Part shown: positions 1 through 4,623 of the stretch, one piece after another | How positions within the stretch are numbered: position 1 is the stretch's first letter | Layout of the letters: each line of letters begins with the position of its first letter | DNA from: Cellvibrionaceae bacterium | GTDB taxonomy: Bacteria > Pseudomonadota > Gammaproteobacteria > Pseudomonadales > Cellvibrionaceae | Direction of reading: 5' to 3' | Assembly: GCA_025800435.1 (NCBI GenBank) | Contig: JAOXRV010000072.1 | Coordinates: 1-5,494, forward strand | Length of the DNA: 5,494 nt | The notes under the pieces: model-generated | Databases searched by the model: none | What the model was told of the DNA's origin: nothing | Seen by the model: the letters and a program-made list of their open reading frames with translations, nothing else | Position numbers and translations under genes: made by a program

Positions 1-76
1 CAACTTCTGGGGAACGCATAAACCCATCCTTGGGGCTCTCGTCCGCCATCCCTGGCTCCCAAGCCCCCAGAAGTTG
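1..76 (-). repeat. Palindromic intergenic element with two CsrA/RsmA-site-like hairpins (left end cut by window)
   Basis: A perfect 12-bp inverted repeat, CAACTTCTGGGG at 1-12 and CCCCAGAAGTTG at 65-76, encloses two short self-complementary hairpins. Read on the minus strand these are GCCA-GGGA-TGGC (56-45) and CCCA-AGGA-TGGG (34-23), separated by 10 nt. Spacing from the outer arms is 8 and 10 nt, so the unit is nearly symmetric. In minus-strand RNA each hairpin shows CARGGAUG with GGA in the loop, which is the core of the published CsrA/RsmA consensus. The outer arm starts at base 1, so it may be longer than 12 bp. The element lies 143 bp downstream of the minus-strand acyl-CoA dehydrogenase stop codon, so it could be in the operon's 3' UTR, a separate small RNA, or one copy of a dispersed repeat. 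The structure is seen directly; the function is inferred. Confidence 0.6.
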
Positions 77-120
77 TCACCGGCACAAGGCTCTACCACC
101 TAAAAGCGCGCAGCACACTG

Positions 121-137
121 GTGGTTACACTAACCAC
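121..137. repeat. Short perfect hairpin GTGGTTA-CAC-TAACCAC in the 77-218 non-coding stretch
   Basis: A 7-bp perfect stem with a 3-nt loop lies about 80 bp beyond the end of the minus-strand operon. It could slow or end transcription, but no U-tract follows directly on either strand. The nearest minus-strand T-run (105-102) is 16 nt further on, so it is not a convincing intrinsic terminator. The rest of 77-218 holds an AT-rich stretch with imperfect 9-nt repeats (CTTATATAG, CTTATATGC, CTATACC at 184-208). I see no credible gene there. Confidence 0.3.
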
Positions 138-218
138 GTAGCGTATGCCACAATCGACTCTAGGCTCGCGAACAAAGCCACCCCTTATATAGCTTATATG
201 CCTATACCGACATAAACA

Positions 219-1352
219 TTACGTCATAGCATTCGCATAGCGCTGCAAATGGTAATCCGCATTGCCAAACAAGGCATCGATGGTGGTCAAGCGCTTAAAG
301 TAATGGCCCACGTCCAGTTCGTCGGTAACGCCCATGCCGCCGTGTAATTGCACCGCTTCCTGGCCGACTTTTTTCGCTGCCTGGCCAATACGCGCCTTGG
401 CGGCGCTCACCGCTAAACTGGCATCGTCCGCACCGGCGTCCATTTTCATGGCCGCCATATACAACATTGACATGGCCTGCTGACACTCGATAAACATATC
501 CGCCATACGGTGCTGCAAAGCCTGGAAGAAAGACAGGTTTACCCCAAACTGCTTACGGGTTTTGGTGTACTCCACGGTTTTGATCAGCAGAGTTTCCATA
601 ATACCCAGGGCCTCGGCACATACCGCAATTCGCGCACGATCCAAAGTCTTCTCCAACCCGGCCAGGGCCTCGCCCTCGCTGCCAATTAAGGCATCTGCGC
701 CCAGTTCGACATTATTAAAACGAATATCCGCGCCGTTAAAGCCATCGACCGTGGTATAGCTTACACGCTCCACCCCGGCGCTGTCGGCGGGTACTGCAAA
801 CAATGACAAACCAGCGCTATCGGCCTGGGCGCCACTGCTGCGCGCCAACACCAATAATTGATTGGCATTGCCACCATTTAACACCGCAATTTTAGCGCCA
901 TTGAGCAGATAACCCTGGCCATTGGCCTGGGCACTGCTGAGGCAATTGGCAATATTGTAACGGCCTTGTTTTTCAGCAAAGGCTAAGGCCAACTGGCCCT
1001 GACCTTCAATCATGGGGCCAATTAATTGGGCTTTTTGCTCAGCGCTGGCCAGCTCAGCCAGGGCGCCGCCGGCGAGAATACCATTGGCCAAGAAAGGCTC
1101 GATCACCAAACCCTTAGCGAAGGCCTGCATAATGACCATTAAATCGGTGGCGCTGCCGCCGTAACCGCCGTCGGCTTCGCTAAAGGCCATGCCCAGCCAA
1201 CCCAGCTCGGCAAACATCTGCCAATGCTGCTCGCTATAACCCAGCTCGCTGGCGATCAACTTGCGGCGCTCTTCAAAATCGTAATCGTTGTTAACAAATT
1301 TTTCGATGCTGTCTTTTAACAGCTGCTGTTCTTCAGTAAATGAAAAATCCAT
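219..1352 (-). CDS. Acyl-CoA dehydrogenase family protein, likely non-catalytic FAD-arm subunit of a heteromeric ACAD
   Basis: A 377-residue, full-length acyl-CoA dehydrogenase fold; the family oxidises acyl-CoA to 2-enoyl-CoA in the cytoplasm with FAD, passing electrons to electron-transfer flavoprotein. An N-terminal helical domain (MDFSFTEEQQLLKDS) is followed by a beta domain (about 120-225) and a C-terminal helical domain. The FAD/dimer-contact motifs RKQFG (266-270) and QLHGGMG (335-341) are intact. Neither usual catalytic glutamate is present: the helix-G position reads LDRARIA (Ala240 where Glu is expected), and the YEGT-type position reads LFGNAD (Gly363). The residue assignments come from alignment by eye. 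The ATG has an ideal Shine-Dalgarno (AGGAGG, 6-nt gap) overlapping the stop of the preceding dehydrogenase, with only 9 bp between the genes. It probably works only with that partner. The substrate is unknown. Confidence 0.9.
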   Translation of the reverse strand: MDFSFTEEQQLLKDSIEKFVNNDYDFEERRKLIASELGYSEQHWQMFAELGWLGMAFSEADGGYGGSATDLMVIMQAFAKGLVIEPFLANGILAGGALAELASAEQKAQLIGPMIEGQGQLALAFAEKQGRYNIANCLSSAQANGQGYLLNGAKIAVLNGGNANQLLVLARSSGAQADSAGLSLFAVPADSAGVERVSYTTVDGFNGADIRFNNVELGADALIGSEGEALAGLEKTLDRARIAVCAEALGIMETLLIKTVEYTKTRKQFGVNLSFFQALQHRMADMFIECQQAMSMLYMAAMKMDAGADDASLAVSAAKARIGQAAKKVGQEAVQLHGGMGVTDELDVGHYFKRLTTIDALFGNADYHLQRYANAMT

Positions 1353-1357
1353 GGTCG

Positions 1358-1364
1358 CCTCCTA
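1358..1364 (-). promoter_or_regulatory. Shine-Dalgarno overlapping upstream stop codon (translational coupling)
   Basis: On the minus strand the sequence reads TAGGAGG-CGACC-ATG. The TAG stop of the first dehydrogenase supplies the first three bases of the Shine-Dalgarno of the second. This fits coupled, roughly equimolar translation of two subunits of one complex. Confidence 0.75.
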
Positions 1365-2567
1365 CAAGCCCAGTACTGCTTTACAAATAATGCCTTTTTG
1401 GATCTCGTTGGTACCACCAAAAATAGACTGTTTGCGATTGTTAAAATAATGGGGGCCGGTATTGGTCTCAAACCAATCACCGATACGCTCGCCCTCGAAG
1501 CCGTCGTGGTATTGGGCCTGGGTAAAGGGCAACACATGATAGCCGGCCAGCTCCACAAACAGCTCATCGATGGCCTGCATCACCTCAGTGCCCTTAATTT
1601 TTAAAATAGAGGACTCGGGGCCGGGGGCACCGCCGGAGGCCACCGCCGCCAAGGTGCGCAGTTCGGTGTATTCAAGTGCGGTTAAATCCAGCTCCACATT
1701 GGCCAGCTTTGTGCGAAACTGGCTGTCGTCCCAAAGGCTGTTTTCGCCATTGTGATCGGGGGTTTGCTGAGCCAGGCTTTTAACTTTTTCGAGGCGCTTT
1801 TTGGAGTTTTGCACATTGGCAATACTGGTGCGCTCGTGGGTCAGCAATAACTTGGCGTAAGTCCAGCCTTGGTTTTCTTCGCCGATCAAATTGGCCGCGG
1901 GTACGCGTACATTGTCAAAGTGTACCTCGTTCACCTCGCGCTCTTCGTCCAGGGTTAAAATTGGCGACACCGAGATACCCGGGCTGCTCATATCGATCAA
2001 AATAAAGCTGATGCCCTGTTGCTTTTTAGGCGCATCCGGATCGGTGCGCACTAGGCAGAACATCCACTCGGCCCAGTGGCCCAGGGTGGTCCAGGTTTTG
2101 GTGCCATTAACAATATAATCATCGCCATCGCGCACAGCGCTGGTTTTTAAAGCGGCCAAATCTGAACCGGCGCCGGGCTCGGAATAACCCTGACACCACC
2201 ACGCATTGGATTCTAAAATATCGGGCAAGAAGCGTTTCTTCTGCTCCTCGCTGCCGTAGGTATAAATAACCGGCGCCACCATGGTCACACCAAAGGGAAT
2301 GGTGCCGAGCACATGGGCGCGGGCCTTTTCTTGTTGCACAATGTATTTTTGGGTGGGGCTCCAGCCGGTGCCACCGTATTCTACTGGCCAGTTCTCGGCC
2401 AGCCAGCCCTTATCGTTTAATATCTTCTGCCAGCGAATAAAGTCATCTTTAGTCGGGTGGATATTGTTTTTAATTTTTTCTTGAATATCTTTGGGGTAGT
2501 TTTCCTCAAAGAAGGTCCGCACCTCGCGCTGAAATTCCAGCTCCTCGGCAGTAAAGTCGATATTCAT
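1362..2567 (-). CDS. Acyl-CoA dehydrogenase family protein, likely catalytic subunit of a heteromeric ACAD
   Basis: A 401-residue acyl-CoA dehydrogenase counted from the ATG at 2567. A TTG three bases upstream is in frame, but the Shine-Dalgarno AGGAG (2574-2578) sits 6 nt from the ATG and only 3 nt from the TTG. The family signature CQGYSEPGAGSDLAALKT is at 125-142. A glutamate in LTHERTSIA (Glu245) falls where isovaleryl-CoA dehydrogenase and mycobacterial FadE26/ChsE4-type proteins hold the catalytic base. The other possible base position (YEGT in medium-chain enzymes) reads FGGT (Gly384). The RxQFG and QxxGGxG FAD-contact motifs are degenerate here (AGYHV at 341-345). It therefore has the base but lacks the arms carried by its neighbour, which suggests an obligate hetero-oligomer. 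It lies 41 bp downstream of the reductase gene and is presumably co-transcribed. Substrate class (steroid side chain, branched acyl or other) cannot be told from sequence. Confidence 0.92.
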   Translation of the reverse strand: MNIDFTAEELEFQREVRTFFEENYPKDIQEKIKNNIHPTKDDFIRWQKILNDKGWLAENWPVEYGGTGWSPTQKYIVQQEKARAHVLGTIPFGVTMVAPVIYTYGSEEQKKRFLPDILESNAWWCQGYSEPGAGSDLAALKTSAVRDGDDYIVNGTKTWTTLGHWAEWMFCLVRTDPDAPKKQQGISFILIDMSSPGISVSPILTLDEEREVNEVHFDNVRVPAANLIGEENQGWTYAKLLLTHERTSIANVQNSKKRLEKVKSLAQQTPDHNGENSLWDDSQFRTKLANVELDLTALEYTELRTLAAVASGGAPGPESSILKIKGTEVMQAIDELFVELAGYHVLPFTQAQYHDGFEGERIGDWFETNTGPHYFNNRKQSIFGGTNEIQKGIICKAVLGL

Positions 2568-2573
2568 CAATCG

Positions 2574-2578
2574 CTCCT
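2574..2578 (-). promoter_or_regulatory. Shine-Dalgarno that decides the start of the upstream acyl-CoA dehydrogenase
   Basis: The minus strand reads TTAGGAGCGATTGATG. AGGAG lies 6 nt from ATG (2567-2565) but only 3 nt from the adjacent TTG, so the ATG is the preferred start. Confidence 0.65.
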
Positions 2579-2608
2579 AAAGCACTTGTGTGTATTTACT
2601 ATTTGATT

Positions 2609-3628
2609 TTAAGGTATCTTAACTACTTGCTTACCAAAATTTTTGCCAGTCAACATGCCGCGAAAAGCATCGATGGCAGAGTCCAGCCCCTCGGCTACCG
2701 ACTCGCGGTATTTAAGGCGGCCGTCTTTAATCATATCGCGCAGTAATTCGGTCACCTCATGGTGGCGGTGCTGCCACTCGGTAACCACAAAAAAGCGGTG
2801 CTCGGGGGGATTGGGCAAGGCCCCCAAGACGTGAAACGGGGTTTCGACCTCGGCGATATTCTCAGCGTTATAGGCCGAGACATAACCGCAAACCGGCACC
2901 CGCGAGCCCTTATTTAACAACGGGGCTACCGCCCGAGTAACGGCGCCGCCGACGTTTTCAAAGTAAATATCAATACCATCTGGGCAAGCCGCGGCCAGAT
3001 CTTCGGCCAAATTCCCGCCCTTGTAATCCACACAGGCATCAAAGCCCAACTTATCGCGTACATAGGCGCACTTGCTGTCGCCACCGGCGATGCCAACAAC
3101 CCGCAGCCCCAGTGATTTGGCCACTTGGCCAACCAAAGAGCCGACCGCACCGGAGGCGGCGGAAACCACCAAAGTTTCACCGGCCTGGGGCTTGCCCACT
3201 TCGGTCAAGCCAAAATAGCCGGTGCGCCCAGGCATACCCGCAGCGCCTAAAAAAACCGACAATGGCAGGCCTTGGGCATCCACTTTATAGATCATCTCTT
3301 CATCGGCATCGGCGATATAGTGGCTCTGCCAGCCGCTGTAGGCGGTAACAATATCGCCAACTTGATAGGCATCGGTGTTTGAGGCAATCACCTCGCCCAC
3401 TGCCTCGCCGGCCATCACCTCACCCAGGCCCACGGGCTCTACATAGCTCTTCATATCGTTCATACGGGGCCGCATATAAGGGTCCAATGAGAGGTAGTGA
3501 TTGGCAATTAAAAATTGGTTCGGGCCCAGCTCGGGCAAGGCCTGGCGACGAATTTCAAAATCGTCATCCTGTACTTCGCCAGCGGGGCGACGGCGCAGGT
3601 GAATGGCGGTATTTATAATCTCAGACAT
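2609..3628 (-). CDS. NADP-dependent MDR-superfamily oxidoreductase (alkenal/enone reductase, prostaglandin/curcumin reductase type)
   Basis: A 339-residue, zinc-independent medium-chain dehydrogenase/reductase; relatives reduce the C=C bond of alpha,beta-unsaturated ketones or aldehydes with NADPH in the cytoplasm. Visible family marks are SLDPYMRPRM (47-56), GMPGRTGYFGL (131-141), the Rossmann nucleotide-binding loop AASGAVGSLVG (157-167), YFENVGG (222-228) and the C-terminal GKNFGKQVVKI (328-338). Length is normal for the family. The start is set at ATG 3628 because AGGT (3635-3638) lies 6 nt upstream. An in-frame TTG at 3667 would add 13 residues with no family resemblance or ribosome site. 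It is first in the minus-strand operon, 41 bp before the first dehydrogenase, and divergent from the TetR gene. It may reduce an enone intermediate of the same pathway or detoxify reactive enals. The family call is firm; the substrate is not. Confidence 0.92.
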   Translation of the reverse strand: MSEIINTAIHLRRRPAGEVQDDDFEIRRQALPELGPNQFLIANHYLSLDPYMRPRMNDMKSYVEPVGLGEVMAGEAVGEVIASNTDAYQVGDIVTAYSGWQSHYIADADEEMIYKVDAQGLPLSVFLGAAGMPGRTGYFGLTEVGKPQAGETLVVSAASGAVGSLVGQVAKSLGLRVVGIAGGDSKCAYVRDKLGFDACVDYKGGNLAEDLAAACPDGIDIYFENVGGAVTRAVAPLLNKGSRVPVCGYVSAYNAENIAEVETPFHVLGALPNPPEHRFFVVTEWQHRHHEVTELLRDMIKDGRLKYRESVAEGLDSAIDAFRGMLTGKNFGKQVVKIP

Positions 3629-3670
3629 AGCGTTACCTAGGATTGCTTGGCAGCCGTTTAGGGGCAATAT

Positions 3671-3699
3671 TTGCCGCAGCGGCCCAAATTAGTTATGGT
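3671..3699 (+). promoter_or_regulatory. Weak candidate promoter for the TetR gene
   Basis: TTGCCG (3671-3676) and TATGGT (3694-3699) are separated by 17 bp, each matching 4 of 6 consensus bases. The implied start near 3706 would put the palindrome at about +4 to +17, so one operator could govern both directions (autorepression). The match is modest and other starts are possible. The -35 box overlaps the small palindrome GCCGC-A-GCGGC (3673-3683). Confidence 0.3.
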
Positions 3700-3708
3700 T
3701 ATTCAAAA

Positions 3709-3722
3709 CGAACGAGCGTTCG
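3709..3722. promoter_or_regulatory. Probable TetR-family operator, palindrome CGAACG-AG-CGTTCG
   Basis: Perfect 6-bp arms around a 2-bp centre, with partial symmetry continuing outward (3707/3724 and 3705/3726 also pair). It lies in the divergent intergenic region between the reductase operon and the TetR gene, directly after the operon's proposed -10 box and over the expected start site. Size, symmetry and position are typical of an operator bound by a TetR-family dimer. That the neighbouring regulator is the binder is inferred. Confidence 0.65.
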
Positions 3723-3725
3723 CTA

Positions 3726-3754
3726 TTTAAACGAGAGACAGTGGCAGCCGTCAA
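3726..3754 (-). promoter_or_regulatory. Predicted sigma70-type promoter of the reductase/ACAD operon
   Basis: On the minus strand, TTGACG (3754-3749, 5 of 6 to the -35 consensus) is followed by a 17-bp spacer and TTTAAA (3731-3726, 4 of 6 to the -10 consensus). The expected transcription start is near 3718-3719, inside the palindrome at 3709-3722, leaving a leader of about 90 nt before the reductase ATG. A repressor bound there would block initiation. Confidence 0.55.
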
Positions 3755-3765
3755 GAGCGGCTTTT

Positions 3766-3782
3766 CGCTTTGCCCAAAAGCG
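3766..3782 (+). repeat. Small hairpin CGCTTT-GCCCA-AAAGCG in the TetR leader
   Basis: A 6-bp perfect stem with a 5-nt loop lies about 50 nt before the TetR start codon. It would form in a transcript starting near 3706, but could equally be a minor operator half or chance. No U-tract follows. Confidence 0.2.
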
Positions 3783-3834
3783 TCAACTGAGGCCTTTATT
3801 CTGTCCCTAATAACCAATAACAACGGGTAAAGTC

Positions 3835-4557
3835 GTGTCCCAAGCAATGCAAGCCTGGCCAGTAGATAACAGCTTTCAAGCCTTTAAGCGTCAACTGCCC
3901 ATTTGCCGCAACTCGGTCTACAGCGAGTTTTATGACTTTTTCCGGGATGTGATCAAGGTCAAGCGCGAAAGTGCGGCGATTAAAAACCTAGAAACCATCT
4001 GTACCGCCACCTTTGAGCTGGCCAGCAAGCACGGGTTTGATGCCATGAGCCTGCGCGACCTCAGCCGTAGCACCGGCATCAGCATGGGCGGCCTGTATAA
4101 CTATATTGGCAGCAAAGACGAACTGGCGCAGATGGTGAACGATTTTCTAAGCCGCCGCCTCGCCCCTATGGCTGCGCTCAATAATCCCAAGCAAGATAAG
4201 CCCAGGGACCTGCTCGAAACCCTGCTGCGCACTGCAATTTACATGGGCAGCTTGTTCCGGCCCTGGTACCGATTTGTGTATATGGAATCGAAAACCATGG
4301 CGCGCAAGCAAAGAGACCAGGCCAAAAGCTTCGACCTGTACGACACCCAGCGTTTGCGCGAATTAATTGAGGCCGGTGTTCGCGCCGGCGATATGGACTG
4401 CGCCAACCCAGAGTTAAGCGCTTCGGCCTTGCTGGCAATGGTGCAGGATTGGTATTTAAAGTCTTGGAAGTACAAGCGCAACAATATCGACCCCGACGAC
4501 TATGCAGACTTTTTAGTGTCCACTATGGACAAATTACTGGCCTGCAAAGACCAATAA
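3835..4557 (+). CDS. TetR/AcrR-family transcriptional regulator
   Basis: A 240-residue, one-component DNA-binding repressor-type protein. The TetR helix-turn-helix spans about residues 51-98 (ETICTATFELASKHGFDAMS, then LRDLSRSTGISMGGLYNYIG, then SKDEL), with the usual recognition-helix pattern GISMGGLYNYI. The ligand-binding helical domain follows (about 105-238) and is rich in Trp/Tyr (for example RPWYRFVYME, 142-151), which fits a hydrophobic effector such as an acyl-CoA. The GTG start at 3835 has only a weak ribosome site (GGG, 7-nt gap). In-frame stop TAA at 3811 limits extension. ATG 3847 or GTG 3949 are alternatives; GTG 3949 would give the more common short N-terminus. With GTG 3835 there is an unusual 50-residue extension before helix 1. 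Divergence from the reductase/ACAD operon and the shared palindrome make that operon its likely target. Confidence 0.92.
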   Translation: MSQAMQAWPVDNSFQAFKRQLPICRNSVYSEFYDFFRDVIKVKRESAAIKNLETICTATFELASKHGFDAMSLRDLSRSTGISMGGLYNYIGSKDELAQMVNDFLSRRLAPMAALNNPKQDKPRDLLETLLRTAIYMGSLFRPWYRFVYMESKTMARKQRDQAKSFDLYDTQRLRELIEAGVRAGDMDCANPELSASALLAMVQDWYLKSWKYKRNNIDPDDYADFLVSTMDKLLACKDQ

Positions 4558-4560
4558 ACC

Positions 4561-4592
4561 CCAGGAAGGAGCCGCTACAATGTCCCTCCTGG
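4561..4592 (+). promoter_or_regulatory. Leader hairpin that would sequester a strong Shine-Dalgarno
   Basis: CCAGGA (4561-4566) pairs with TCCTGG (4587-4592), extended by GG (4568-4569) with CC (4585-4586) around a bulged A4567, giving 8 bp in total. The 5' arm contains most of AGGAAGGAG (4563-4571), and the 3' arm lies in the first codons of the following mini-ORF. No T-run follows, so an intrinsic terminator for the TetR gene is less likely than a translational control element, though neither is proven. Confidence 0.35.
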
Positions 4593-4615
4593 CAAATTTA
4601 ACCCCTAGACAGTAG
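4580..4615 (+). CDS. Possible 11-residue leader peptide upstream of the AraC-type regulator
   Basis: ATG at 4580 opens an 11-codon frame (MSLLANLTPRQ, stop TAG at 4613-4615). It is preceded by the strongest ribosome site in the intergenic region, AGGAAGGAG (4563-4571), at an 8-nt gap. It ends 8 nt before the ATG of the AraC-type gene, which has no clear Shine-Dalgarno of its own. Translation of this frame could therefore deliver ribosomes to the regulator by re-initiation. The peptide shows no repeated amino acid typical of attenuators. Chance remains possible because the frame is very short. Confidence 0.3.
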   Translation: MSLLANLTPRQ

Positions 4616-4623
4616 AAATCGCC

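Noticed and set aside
1..76. Integron attC site or transposon end
   Set aside because: The inverted arms lack the RYYYAAC/GTTRRRY core pair arrangement of attC, and no integrase, transposase or target duplication is visible.
121..137. Intrinsic terminator for the minus-strand operon
   Set aside because: The stem is short and no U-tract follows directly in the direction of transcription.
30..215. Open frame of 61 codons on the plus strand
   Set aside because: It runs through the palindromic element and AT-rich repeats, lacks a ribosome site, and resembles no protein family; its length is explained by chance.
2568..2570. TTG start for the first acyl-CoA dehydrogenase
   Set aside because: The adjacent ATG is better spaced from AGGAG and is the usual family start.
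3629..3667. Longer reductase start at TTG 3667
   Set aside because: The extra 13 residues do not resemble the family, and the AGGT site fits ATG 3628.
3778..3897. Direct repeat AAGCGTCAACTG at 3778-3789 and 3886-3897
   Set aside because: A 12-nt exact match is expected about once by chance in a window of this size, and the second copy lies inside coding sequence.
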